This document shows positions 37,652 through 46,286 of a DNA stretch of 64,000 bases, one piece after another. A program made the translations under genes and the position numbers. Under the pieces are notes generated by a model that saw nothing but the letters and a program-made list of their open reading frames with translations, was not told the origin of the DNA and did not search any database. Source of the stretch: Marinobacterium marinum (lineage in GTDB: Bacteria; Pseudomonadota; Gammaproteobacteria; Pseudomonadales; Balneatricaceae); NCBI RefSeq assembly GCF_013868415.1, contig NZ_JACEMT010000046.1:62001-126000 (forward strand). The letters run 5' to 3'. Every line of letters starts with the position of its first letter. Within the stretch, counting starts at the first letter, position 1.

Positions 37652-38341
37652 CTATCCCGCCATTGCGGGAAGCTTCTGGCTTTCTCTGATCTCACGCTGT
37701 TCCAGATCGAACAGTAACGAGTACAGCACACCAGCCTTGCGATAGATCAGAAACAGGTCTTGCGTACCCATCAAAGCATGATCTGTCATAAATTCGACAC
37801 CTTCTACAACTTCCTGATAGTCACTGCCATCCGGGGCTGTAATGGCGATAACCGACAGATCGCTAGCAGACAGGCGACCATCCTGATCCGAGTCCTCTTT
37901 AACCACCTGGTACACGATCGCGACGGCAGATTCATCCGCCGCATCATCACTCAACCTGACCTTGCGAGCACTCGCTATCAGGTAATTCGCATGCTTGAAG
38001 AGCCACTTTTTCTCACCGCTTTCCGTATTAACAAACAAGTAATTACGAGTAGAAGTAGCTGATTTGCTGAAGTAGTCCTGGTCATAGGATTGATCAACCT
38101 GCACAGGGATCATCAGCACCTTGTCACTGTTCGGTTGTTCGAAATATCCCAGCCGCAAAATGTCTTCAGCATCGGCACCTTCATCAACATTTACAATGTT
38201 ATGGACGGCACGCTCTTTTGTAAGCTCGTTAAACACCTGGTAAGCCACAAACAGTAACGTCATGACGGCCAGCAACCCGGCTATCATTATAACCAAGCCG
38301 TTAAAGCGCCATACCAGCTTGAAAAACCTGTTTTCTTCCAT
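37652..38341 (-). CDS. membrane-anchored hypothetical protein with EF-hand-like loop
   Basis: A 229-residue protein with one TM helix near the N-terminus (LVIMIAGLLAVMTLLFVAY), so mostly periplasmic. The body is acidic and beta-rich. A loop at about residues 155-170 (DSDQDGRLSASDL) fits an EF-hand/dockerin-type calcium loop (DxDxDGxxxxxDL). No family recognised. Codon use is more AT-rich than the surrounding genes. Its neighbours (DUF3817, YgjP) give no functional hint. Confidence 0.7.
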   Translation of the reverse strand: MEENRFFKLVWRFNGLVIMIAGLLAVMTLLFVAYQVFNELTKERAVHNIVNVDEGADAEDILRLGYFEQPNSDKVLMIPVQVDQSYDQDYFSKSATSTRNYLFVNTESGEKKWLFKHANYLIASARKVRLSDDAADESAVAIVYQVVKEDSDQDGRLSASDLSVIAITAPDGSDYQEVVEGVEFMTDHALMGTQDLFLIYRKAGVLYSLLFDLEQREIRESQKLPAMAG

Positions 38342-38445
38342 CTCGAATCATCCCTGTCAAGGCAGCTCCTGCCTGCACCCGCCGCATGCAATGCCCCATC
38401 CAGCCAGGATGGGGCGCCTATAACGCCGCTGTCAGACAAAAGCAT

Positions 38446-38748
38446 TCACTGCGCCGCACCTGCCGGCGCTTCAGCTTCGATGCTGTCTGACTCTTTGCGC
38501 AGAAAAGACTCGACGGCAATAAATGCAAACGGCACCAGGGAAGCCAAAAAGACCAGTGACCATACGGTGACGGACCAACCTCTTTTATGTGATGCCTGCA
38601 GCGACAGCACCAGATACACAATGAACAAAATACCGTGTGCCATTCCAAGCATGGACACAAACTCACGACTGATAATGCCCAGTGTCACACTCAGAATCAG
38701 TAGATACGAAAGCCCTTCCAATGCGCTGATCGCTCGAAAAAATTTCAA
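38446..38748 (-). CDS. DUF3817 family membrane protein
   Basis: A 100-residue protein with three membrane segments and the DUF3817 pattern: FFRAISALEGLSYLLIL, GMAHGILFIVYLVLSL, VTVWSLVFLASLVPFAFIAVE. The start codon is TTG at 38748, supported by AAAGGAG seven nt upstream. Function of the family is unknown. It is not overlapped by or coupled to its neighbours. Confidence 0.82.
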   Translation of the reverse strand: MKFFRAISALEGLSYLLILSVTLGIISREFVSMLGMAHGILFIVYLVLSLQASHKRGWSVTVWSLVFLASLVPFAFIAVESFLRKESDSIEAEAPAGAAQ

Positions 38749-38841
38749 TTCCCGTCTCCTTTGGCCGCTGAAAAATCAAAGCGCCATACTACCTGAGTTC
38801 GACCACGGCAAACACGTCACCCGTCATAACCGGCACTCATT

Positions 38842-40293
38842 TCATATACCCGTATCCAGTTCCAGTTTCGCCTTGTCCACCAGCTCGGCAGGCAGCTCCT
38901 TCTGTACAGATACACCCAACTCCTTGAACTCGGCGGCCTGCTTGATCAGATTGCCACGACCGGTATACAGCTGACCAAAGGCGCGGTCATAGCTCGCCCG
39001 GGCGCCGTCCAGTTTTTTGCCCACATCCTGCATACTGGTCAGGAAGCTGTTGAGTTTGGAGTAGAATTTCTCCGCCCGATCAGCCAGCTCGGCGGTGTGC
39101 CGGCTCTGATCCTCAAAGCGCCATAACTGACGCACGATGTTCAAGCTGGTCAACAACGTGGTCGGTGTCGCCACCAAGACATTCTGTTCCAGTGCACGCT
39201 GGTACAAAGTTTCGTCTGCCTTCAACGCTTCGACATAAGCGGATTCGATCGGGACAAACATGATCACGATTTCCGGTGAATTCAGCCCCGGCAACCTGTC
39301 ATAGCGGCGCTCGGCCAGCTCTTTGATGCGATCGGACACGGCTCGTGCATGTTCCCGCAACGCCCGCTGCCGTTCACTGTCCTGCTCGGCATTCACATAA
39401 CGGGTATAAGCCGCCAACGAGGTTTTGGCATCAATGATCAGGTGCTTGTTGCCGGGCAGATAGACAATCGCATCAGGCCGCTGGCGTCCCTCTTCGGTAT
39501 TGATGCTGACTTCACGCCGGTAGTCCTGCCCCAACCGCAGACCGGCATTATCCAGCACATTTTCAAGCATCAACTCGCCCCAGTTGCCCTGCACTTTTTT
39601 CTGCCCCTGCAGCGCCGTTGTCAGTTTTTCCGCCTGATGAGTGATGGCCTGGTTCAGTTGCTGCAACTGTTGCAACTCGGTACGCAGCTGCACGCGCTGC
39701 TCGGTCTCACGCAGATGGATATGCTCCACCTTTTCACGAAACCCTTTCATTTCATGCTGAATCGGGTTGAGCAGCTGGTTCAGGCTTTGCTCGCTCATTG
39801 CGGTGAAAGCCTTGCCCTTGCGCTCCAAAATCTCGCCGGCCAATTGCTCGAATTCCTGCTTCAGCAATTCTCGGCTCTGCTCCAACTGCCTCAGCTGTTC
39901 ACGAAAGTGCAGCTCCTGCTGCTCCCGGCGAGAGGTCAGCGCACTGTGCTCGGCCTGCAGCTGCTGATATTCCGTCTGCAACTGCTGATGGCGCCGCTGC
40001 TCCTGCTGCCACCAGTCCCGATACTGCTGCAGCGCCTGATCGCGCTCTTCCGCTCGAGTCTGCAACCGGCCCTGCTCCACCTGTAACCGACTCTGTTCCT
40101 GTTGCAACGACAGAGTCTGGTCACGCAGCATATCGGCCTCATCCTGCAACTGTTCGGCCTGCCGCTGCAGCTGCTCGTTCGCGATCAACAGCCGTTGCCG
40201 TTCACCGGACGCCTGCCAGCGCGTCAGCACCCAGACGACAAGAGCCACCAGACCAGAGGTCAACAGCACGGGAAGCAGAGTTTGCAGCGTCAT
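38842..40293 (-). CDS. rmuC: DNA recombination protein RmuC
   Basis: A 483-residue protein. An N-terminal membrane anchor (LLPVLLTSGLVALVVWVL) is followed by about 170 residues of Gln/Glu-rich coiled coil. The RmuC nuclease-like domain follows (KKVQGNWGELMLENVLDNAGL, EGRQRPDAIVYLPGNKHLIIDAKTSL, VIMFVPIESAYVEAL, NVLVATPTTLLTSLNIV). The DAIV and IDAK pieces are the PD-(D/E)xK-type active site. E. coli RmuC limits DNA inversions at short inverted repeats. Start taken at ATG 40293; a longer frame begins at ATG 40320, and neither has a clear ribosome site. Confidence 0.92.
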   Translation of the reverse strand: MTLQTLLPVLLTSGLVALVVWVLTRWQASGERQRLLIANEQLQRQAEQLQDEADMLRDQTLSLQQEQSRLQVEQGRLQTRAEERDQALQQYRDWWQQEQRRHQQLQTEYQQLQAEHSALTSRREQQELHFREQLRQLEQSRELLKQEFEQLAGEILERKGKAFTAMSEQSLNQLLNPIQHEMKGFREKVEHIHLRETEQRVQLRTELQQLQQLNQAITHQAEKLTTALQGQKKVQGNWGELMLENVLDNAGLRLGQDYRREVSINTEEGRQRPDAIVYLPGNKHLIIDAKTSLAAYTRYVNAEQDSERQRALREHARAVSDRIKELAERRYDRLPGLNSPEIVIMFVPIESAYVEALKADETLYQRALEQNVLVATPTTLLTSLNIVRQLWRFEDQSRHTAELADRAEKFYSKLNSFLTSMQDVGKKLDGARASYDRAFGQLYTGRGNLIKQAAEFKELGVSVQKELPAELVDKAKLELDTGI

Positions 40294-40423
40294 CGTTTTC
40301 GGTCCACAACAGATATACATGAAGGATTAGGCGCATGTTATCAGACCCCGATCCCCTCTCTCACCCGTAGCCGACTGATTCTGGAGTACAATTGGCATTC
40401 CCAGCATTGATACGAGCAACAAG

Positions 40424-41815
40424 ATGCAAGCCGTGATTCTGGCCGGTGGTACCGGCAGCCGCCTTTGGCCCCTATCCCGTCAGCACTACCCCAAGCAGTT
40501 TTTGGCCCTGAACGGACAGGATTCGCTGTTGCAACAATGCCTGCACAGAGCGGCTGATCTGTGCAGGCAACCAGCCTTACTGGTGGGGCAGGAGGAACAC
40601 CGTTTCCTGCTTGCTCAACAGCTGCAGGAAAGCGGGCTGGAAGGCCGAATCATTCTAGAGCCAGAAGGCCGCAACACAGCAGCATCTTTGACACTGGCGG
40701 CACTGGCCTGCGTTGAACGGGGGAATGATGACGAACTGTTGCTGGTGCTGCCGGCCGATCAGCGCATCACCCCCATCGATGCCTTGCTTCAGGCCATCAA
40801 GCAGGCGGAAACAGCCGCCCATACCGGGCATTTCTGCGTATTCGGCCTTCCTCCCAGTCACCCCCACAGCGGCTACGGCTATATCCTTGCGCACCCCGGA
40901 GGGCTAGTGGAGCGCTTTGTGGAAAAGCCGGATACTGCCACCGCCGCGCAACTAATCGCCTCTGGCGCCTTGTGGAACAGTGGTCTGCTGCTGTGTCGGG
41001 CCGATACCTGGCTGGCTGCGCTGTCACAACGACAACCGGAACTGTTCAACGCCTGCAGCCTGGCCTGGCAGCAGAAACAGCGTGATCTGGATTTTATCCG
41101 CATTCAGCCCGATGCCTTCCGTCGGTCGCCGTCAGTTTCTATCGATTATGCCGTCCTGGAGCACGAACCCATGCGTCATTGCACCCGTCTGGAAGTCGAC
41201 TGGCAGGACCTCGGCAGCTGGGAAGCGCTGATCACTCTGAACAACGACAGGACAGATGAGCAGGGATGTCTTGCCCTTGGCGACACCCTGCTGGAAGACT
41301 GCCGGGACACCGCCGTATTTGGCGAACACCGCCTGATTACGGGTATCGGACTGGAACGATTGCTGGTTGTCGACACACCGGATGCCTTGCTGCTGGCCCA
41401 TCGCGACCAGATGGATGCCTTCACCCCCCTGCTGCAGCGTCTTGCCAAACAACAGCGCAGCGAGCTGAAGCTGCACCCTCGTGTCTACCGCCCCTGGGGG
41501 TGGCACGAGACACTGACTCAGGGGCCCGGCTTCAAGGTCAAGACACTGAGCATCAAGCCCGGCGAGTCCCTGTCCCTGCAGCGCCACCGGCACCGGGCCG
41601 AGCACTGGATCGTACTCGCGGGCACGGCACACATTACTCGGGGCGATCAGTGTTTCGACTTGAGCGCCAACGCCTCCACCTTCATTGCGCAAGGCGAACA
41701 GCATCGGCTACAAAACAGGACCAGCGCACCTCTGTTAATTCTGGAGGTGCAGTCAGGCGAACCATTGGACGAAGACGATATCGAGCGCCTGGAAGACCGG
41801 TACGGCCGTACGTAG
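40424..41815 (+). CDS. manC: mannose-1-phosphate guanylyltransferase/mannose-6-phosphate isomerase
   Basis: A 463-residue bifunctional enzyme of the AlgA/ManC/CpsB type making GDP-mannose for polysaccharide. Nucleotidyltransferase signature VILAGGTGSRLWPLSRQHYPKQFL; later FVEKPDTATAAQLI and SIDYAVLEH. The C-terminal cupin half (HPRVYRPWGWHETLTQGPGFKVK, LQRHRHRAEHWIVLAGTAHIT) is the isomerase with metal-binding His. No other polysaccharide genes flank it. Start ATG 40424. Confidence 0.92.
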   Translation: MQAVILAGGTGSRLWPLSRQHYPKQFLALNGQDSLLQQCLHRAADLCRQPALLVGQEEHRFLLAQQLQESGLEGRIILEPEGRNTAASLTLAALACVERGNDDELLLVLPADQRITPIDALLQAIKQAETAAHTGHFCVFGLPPSHPHSGYGYILAHPGGLVERFVEKPDTATAAQLIASGALWNSGLLLCRADTWLAALSQRQPELFNACSLAWQQKQRDLDFIRIQPDAFRRSPSVSIDYAVLEHEPMRHCTRLEVDWQDLGSWEALITLNNDRTDEQGCLALGDTLLEDCRDTAVFGEHRLITGIGLERLLVVDTPDALLLAHRDQMDAFTPLLQRLAKQQRSELKLHPRVYRPWGWHETLTQGPGFKVKTLSIKPGESLSLQRHRHRAEHWIVLAGTAHITRGDQCFDLSANASTFIAQGEQHRLQNRTSAPLLILEVQSGEPLDEDDIERLEDRYGRT

Positions 41816-41892
41816 AGAGAACAGCGCGTCTTGCCGCCTCCCGAAAACCGTTCATATTCCTGAGCCGGCGACCAACAAGTACTCTCGCGGTG

Positions 41893-42228
41893 TCACACCT
41901 CCGGCAAACAGTCTATTCTCGCCGCCAGCACAAAGTCGTTTTCGTGCAGCCCGCCTATCTTATGGGTCCAGATCTCGACGTCAGCATACCCCCAGCCGAA
42001 ACAGATTTCGGGGTGATGCCCCATCTCTTCTGCCAGGCGGCCCACGTGGTTGACGAAGGCCAAGGCCGTCTTGAAGTCGGGGAACGTGAACTGACACCGT
42101 ATCCGGCTGGCGTTATCCGACAATTTCCAGCCATCATCAAGCTGCTCCAGGTAGGGTGCAATTTCTCCCCGCGTCAAGGTCGGCACGCCTCCTCGACAAG
42201 GTACACAACGTTTTTCTGCCAGCGACAT
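41893..42228 (-). CDS. phhB: pterin-4a-carbinolamine dehydratase
   Basis: A 111-residue enzyme that dehydrates 4a-hydroxytetrahydrobiopterin. The active-site triad is in the motif EEMGHHPEICFGWGYADVEIWTHKIGGL (two His plus the later His), and FPDFKTALAFVNHVGRLAEE is typical. AGGAGG before the ATG supports the start. It normally supports phenylalanine hydroxylase, which is not in the window. Confidence 0.93.
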   Translation of the reverse strand: MSLAEKRCVPCRGGVPTLTRGEIAPYLEQLDDGWKLSDNASRIRCQFTFPDFKTALAFVNHVGRLAEEMGHHPEICFGWGYADVEIWTHKIGGLHENDFVLAARIDCLPEV

Positions 42229-42389
42229 TATTCTGCCTCCTGCGGCATGATGTATTACTGACAGTCTAGTCGCTTTGTTCTACCTTCTCACTGAACGCTT
42301 AACAAACAGCAACGGCAGCAGGTCAAGCCTGGGCAGTAGCGTTGGAATTTTGCCAGACTGAAGCAGATTACATTCTGCCCGGAGGCACC

Positions 42390-43565
42390 ATGGACCATCA
42401 ATGGCGACAGATCATTCAACAGGCGGTACGCTTCCGACACCAGTTGCACCGACAACCGGAGCTGACCTGGCAGGAAGAGAACACCAGCCGCCTGATCCGC
42501 GAACAGCTGGACACGTTGAATATTCCCTGGCGCAGCTGCGCCCGTTACGGCACCCTGGCCACGCTTGCACCTTCAGCCAAGGGCACGCACATCGCTCTGC
42601 GCGGCGACATCGATGCCCTGCCAATCGAAGAACAAACCGACCTGCCCTACCGCTCGGAGCGTCCGGGTTGCATGCATGCCTGTGGCCACGACGGCCACAC
42701 CGCCGTACTCTGGGCAACCGCCGCCTGGTTGAAAGTCAATGAAACACAACTGCCGGGACCGGTAACCCTGCTGTTTCAGCCCGCCGAGGAAGGGGGGCAT
42801 GGCGCTCGCAGCATGATTGAGGAAGGTGCGCTGGATGGCGTCGAACGCATCTACGGCTGGCACAACTGGCCCTCCATTCCCCATGGCCAGGCCGTCTGCC
42901 CCGATGGAGCGATCATGTCCGGCAACGGCACCTTTGCAATAGAACTGTGCGGCAAGGGTGGACATGCCAGCCAACCGGAGCTGTGCCATGACCCTGTTTT
43001 GGCCGCTGCAGCCGTGACCTTGAACCTGCAGCAGATTGTCAGCCGTCGGCTGCCGCCGCAGTCGGCCTGCGTCATCAGCGTCACTCAGATCAAGGCCATC
43101 AGTGCCGTCAACGTGACTCCGGAAAGAGTCACCCTGAGCGGCAGCATACGCCTGAGCCAGCCAGCACTGCGCGACACCCTCAACCGCCTGATCAAAGACA
43201 TAACGGAAGATACCGCACGCAGTTATGGCGTTCATGCCCGTGTAGAAACCGCCAAGCGCTACGAAGCAACTCTGAACCATCCCGAAGCAGCCGCTCGCTA
43301 TCGTGAAGTACTGGCTGCCAGCCTGGGGCCAAACTGGGCTTGCGACAGCCTCCACCTGCCAATTATGGCTTCCGAGGACTTCAGCTACTACCTGAATGAA
43401 ATCCCCGGTGCCTTCGCCCTGATCGGCATGGCCCGCGAAGACAATTTTCGACACGCCTGCCACAGCCCGCACTACCAGTTCAACGACGAACTGATTCCCA
43501 AAGTTGTCGAGTGTTTTGCCCGCCTGACGGGGGCTCCTCTACCAGGGCAAACGACTCAGCCTTAG
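42390..43565 (+). CDS. doeB2: M20 amidohydrolase, DoeB2-like N-acetyldiaminobutyrate deacetylase
   Basis: A 391-residue di-metal amidohydrolase. Metal ligands are visible in GDIDALPIEEQTDLPY, CMHACGHDGHTA, FQPAEEGGHGARSMIEEGAL and PIMASEDFSYYL. The closest families are hippurate/N-acyl amino-acid hydrolases. The ectoine genes that follow suggest DoeB2, which removes the acetyl group from N-alpha-acetyl-diaminobutyrate released by ectoine hydrolase. That is inferred from context; indole-acetyl or hippurate hydrolase activity is the alternative. Start ATG 42390 with GGAGG six nt upstream. A terminator follows 77 nt later. Confidence 0.75.
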   Translation: MDHQWRQIIQQAVRFRHQLHRQPELTWQEENTSRLIREQLDTLNIPWRSCARYGTLATLAPSAKGTHIALRGDIDALPIEEQTDLPYRSERPGCMHACGHDGHTAVLWATAAWLKVNETQLPGPVTLLFQPAEEGGHGARSMIEEGALDGVERIYGWHNWPSIPHGQAVCPDGAIMSGNGTFAIELCGKGGHASQPELCHDPVLAAAAVTLNLQQIVSRRLPPQSACVISVTQIKAISAVNVTPERVTLSGSIRLSQPALRDTLNRLIKDITEDTARSYGVHARVETAKRYEATLNHPEAAARYREVLAASLGPNWACDSLHLPIMASEDFSYYLNEIPGAFALIGMAREDNFRHACHSPHYQFNDELIPKVVECFARLTGAPLPGQTTQP

Positions 43566-43642
43566 TCGACCAAAAGATTTTTGCCATTTGCCTTGCCGCC
43601 CCGGCGTTTGTCTCCTACGTTGAAGAGAATACAACGCCAGAC

Positions 43643-43670
43643 CGGCCCCTCCGGGGCCGCTTGTTTTACT
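43643..43670 (+). terminator. rho-independent terminator between doeB2-like and doeD
   Basis: Stem CGGCCCC/GGGGCCG (43643-43649 and 43653-43659, 3-nt loop) followed by CTTGTTTTACT. It splits the M20 gene from doeD, so doeD-doeA-doeC may have their own promoter in the 110 nt that follow; none is obvious. Confidence 0.7.
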
Positions 43671-43777
43671 TTCAGCAGTACATCTTCCGGTGACACACCG
43701 GCCAACATCTCCAAACCACGTTCTGCAGGCCAGCCCCGCAGACGGCGTGTCATAACCTGTTGCACAAGGAGAACGGT

Positions 43778-45040
43778 ATGGAACTGTTTGAACGCTGGGA
43801 ATCCGAAATTCGCGGTTATTCGCGCGCCTACCCGACGGTATTCACCCGGGCTTCCAACGCCCGCCAGTTCGATGAGCAGGGGCGCAGCTATATCGACTTC
43901 TTCGCCGGAGCCGGGGTGCTCAATTTCGGCCACAACAACCCGCGCATGAAAGAAGCGCTGATCCGTTTCATCGAGGCGGACGGTGTAGCTCACAGTTTGG
44001 ACATGGCCACTGACGTCAAGCGCGACTTCATTCAGGCGTTCGTCGATACCATCCTCACACCGCGCCACTGGAACTACAAGCTGCAATTCATGGGGCCCAC
44101 CGGCACCAATGCCGTGGAAGCGGCACTGAAGCTGGCCCGACGGGTGACCGGACGCAGCCATGTTATCGCCTTCAGCCAGGGATTCCACGGTATGACACTG
44201 GGTGCACTGGCCTGCACCGCCAACCAGCATTTCCGCAACGCCGCCGGAGTACCGCTGAACCATGTCAGTCACGTCCCCTTTGAAACGCCCAATGGCTGCG
44301 GCATGGGCTGCCTGAATACGCTGCGAGAAACACTGGAGAACAGCTCCAGCGGGGTTGATGCCCCTGCAGCGTTCATCGTCGAGCCAGTCCAGGCGGAAGG
44401 TGGTGTCAACATCGCCAGTCGCGAGTGGCTGCTGGCACTGCAACAGTTGGCCAACGACACCGGTGCCCTGCTGATCGTCGACGACATTCAGGCCGGATGT
44501 GGTCGCACCGGCCAGTATTTCAGTTTTGATAGCACCGAGCTGGAACCTGACATTATTTGCCTGGCCAAGGGCATCGGCGGCTACGGCACCCCGCTGGCGA
44601 TGAATCTGGTCAAGCCGGAACACGATGCCCACTGGCAGCCCGGCGAGCATACCGGCACCTTTCGCGGGCAAGGCTTTTCCTTTGTCGCCGGTCGCGAAGC
44701 CCTGCGCTATTTTGAAAACGACGAACTGATGAGCCAGACCCGCCAACGCGGTGAACAGATACACACCCGTCTGCAGACGCTGGCCGATGACTACCGTGAA
44801 GCGGGGCTCGAGGTCCGCGGCAAAGGCATGATGCAGGCACTGGATGTAGGCAACGGCAGCCGCGCCAAGGCGGTTGCCCGCCAGTGCTTCGAAAGCGGAC
44901 TGCTGGTTGGCCCCTGTGGCGTGGGTGGACGGGTCATCAAGCTGATTCCGCCTCTGACCATCGACAACGACGACCTGGAACAGGGCCTGCGCCTGCTGGA
45001 GGCAGCTGTCAGGCACGTGATGGGAGCCGAGAATGCATGA
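43778..45040 (+). CDS. doeD: diaminobutyrate transaminase of ectoine catabolism
   Basis: A 420-residue class III PLP aminotransferase. It has FAGAGVLNFGHNNP, MGPTGTNAVEAALKLARRVTGR, SQGFHGMTLGALA, EPVQAEGGVN, IVDDIQAGCGRTG and the PLP lysine in CLAKGIGGYGTPLAM. It is close to EctB, but the catabolic neighbours (M24 hydrolase, aldehyde dehydrogenase, M20 deacetylase) point to DoeD, which converts L-2,4-diaminobutyrate to aspartate semialdehyde. No ectA or ectC is present. AAGGAG precedes ATG 43778. Its stop overlaps doeA by 8 nt. Confidence 0.85.
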   Translation: MELFERWESEIRGYSRAYPTVFTRASNARQFDEQGRSYIDFFAGAGVLNFGHNNPRMKEALIRFIEADGVAHSLDMATDVKRDFIQAFVDTILTPRHWNYKLQFMGPTGTNAVEAALKLARRVTGRSHVIAFSQGFHGMTLGALACTANQHFRNAAGVPLNHVSHVPFETPNGCGMGCLNTLRETLENSSSGVDAPAAFIVEPVQAEGGVNIASREWLLALQQLANDTGALLIVDDIQAGCGRTGQYFSFDSTELEPDIICLAKGIGGYGTPLAMNLVKPEHDAHWQPGEHTGTFRGQGFSFVAGREALRYFENDELMSQTRQRGEQIHTRLQTLADDYREAGLEVRGKGMMQALDVGNGSRAKAVARQCFESGLLVGPCGVGGRVIKLIPPLTIDNDDLEQGLRLLEAAVRHVMGAENA

Positions 45041-46286
45041 ACGTAACGATATGACCTTTCCGGTCGAAGAATATCGGCGTCGGCTGGACGAACTGCGTCA
45101 GCGCATGTCAAAACGGCTGCTGGATGCGGTCATCATTACCGACCCGGAAAACCTGATGTATTTGACCGACTATCAGACCACCGGCTACTCCTACTTCCAA
45201 GCGCTGGTGGTGCCGATTGATGCCGAGCCGTTTATGGTGACGCGGATGATGGAGGAATCCAATATTCACGCCCGTACCTGGGTCGAGAAAACACGCCCCT
45301 ACTCCGATACCGGCGACGCCATCCAGATGCTGATTGAAGCGCTACGCGAATTCGGCCTGTCGGACAAAGTGCTGGGCTACGAGCGCAACAGCTATTTTTT
45401 TCCCGCTTACCATCAGGACTACTTCAAAACCGCCTTCCAGGGCGGCCGGCTGATGGACTGCTTCGGCATTGTCGAGGAAGGCCGCAAATACAAGTCGGCA
45501 GTGGAAATTGATGTCATGCGCATTGCCGCTCGGGCTGCCCGGGCCGGTGTCGAGGCCGGCATTGAGACCTGCCGGGTCGGTATCACCGAAAACGAAATCG
45601 GCGGCGCCATCAGTGCCGCCATGTTTCGTGCCGGCGGCGATGTCCCTGCCGTCATGCCCTATGTCACTTCGGGGCCACGCACCATGATCGGCCATGCTAC
45701 TTGGGAGGGGCGCAAGGTACAGCCCGGCGAACATGTGTTTCTGGAAGTCGGCGGCTGCTATCGTCGCTACCACGCAGCTCTGATGCGCACAGTGGTGTGC
45801 GGAGAGCTGAGCGACTCCATGTACAGAGCCCAGGAAACGATGAAAAGCGCTCTGCGCCAAATCCGGCTGGAATTGCGGCCGGGACTGACTGTCTCCGATG
45901 CCGACCATATCGTACGTTCGATTATTACCGAGAACGATGTCGGCGCACGTCTGATCACCCGCTCGGGCTACTCCATCGGCATCGCCTTTCCGCCCAGCTG
46001 GGACGAGGGGTATATCCTCAGTCTGAAAGGCGGCGACAGCTCGGTTCTGGAACCGGGCATGACCTTCCACATCATTCCCTGGATGTGGGGCGTCGACGGC
46101 AACAAGACCTGCGGCATTTCCGATACCTTTTATATTACCGAACGCGGCTGCGGCTCCTTTTTCGAGGACGTGCCCCAGGATTTTGCGCTCAAGCCTGCTG
46201 CCACACCGCTGCTGATTGGCTCGGCCACCACATCCCGTGAAAGCAGTCAGCCAACCATCCGACAGAAAGGTGCCGAATCATGCTGA
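45033..46286 (+). CDS. doeA: ectoine hydrolase (M24 peptidase family)
   Basis: A 417-residue M24/creatinase-fold hydrolase that opens the ectoine ring to N-acetyl-diaminobutyrate. Motifs are ITDPENLMYLTDYQTTGYSYFQ, MVTRMMEESN, GRKYKSAVEIDVMRIAARAARAGVEAG, VTSGPRTMIGHATWEGR and the C-terminal GMTFHIIPWMWG. In DoeA/EutD these replace the usual dimetal ligands of aminopeptidase P. Context with doeD and doeC makes DoeA more likely than Xaa-Pro peptidase. Start ATG 45033 (GGGAG upstream); ATG 45051 is an alternative. Confidence 0.85.
   Translation: MHERNDMTFPVEEYRRRLDELRQRMSKRLLDAVIITDPENLMYLTDYQTTGYSYFQALVVPIDAEPFMVTRMMEESNIHARTWVEKTRPYSDTGDAIQMLIEALREFGLSDKVLGYERNSYFFPAYHQDYFKTAFQGGRLMDCFGIVEEGRKYKSAVEIDVMRIAARAARAGVEAGIETCRVGITENEIGGAISAAMFRAGGDVPAVMPYVTSGPRTMIGHATWEGRKVQPGEHVFLEVGGCYRRYHAALMRTVVCGELSDSMYRAQETMKSALRQIRLELRPGLTVSDADHIVRSIITENDVGARLITRSGYSIGIAFPPSWDEGYILSLKGGDSSVLEPGMTFHIIPWMWGVDGNKTCGISDTFYITERGCGSFFEDVPQDFALKPAATPLLIGSATTSRESSQPTIRQKGAESC

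Noticed and set aside
40424-41815. Polysaccharide biosynthesis cluster around manC
   Set aside because: Neighbours (rmuC, phhB) are unrelated; manC appears to stand alone.
43562-45016. A 484-codon frame on the minus strand
   Set aside because: Antisense to doeD, whose motifs and ribosome site are clear. No recognisable domain.
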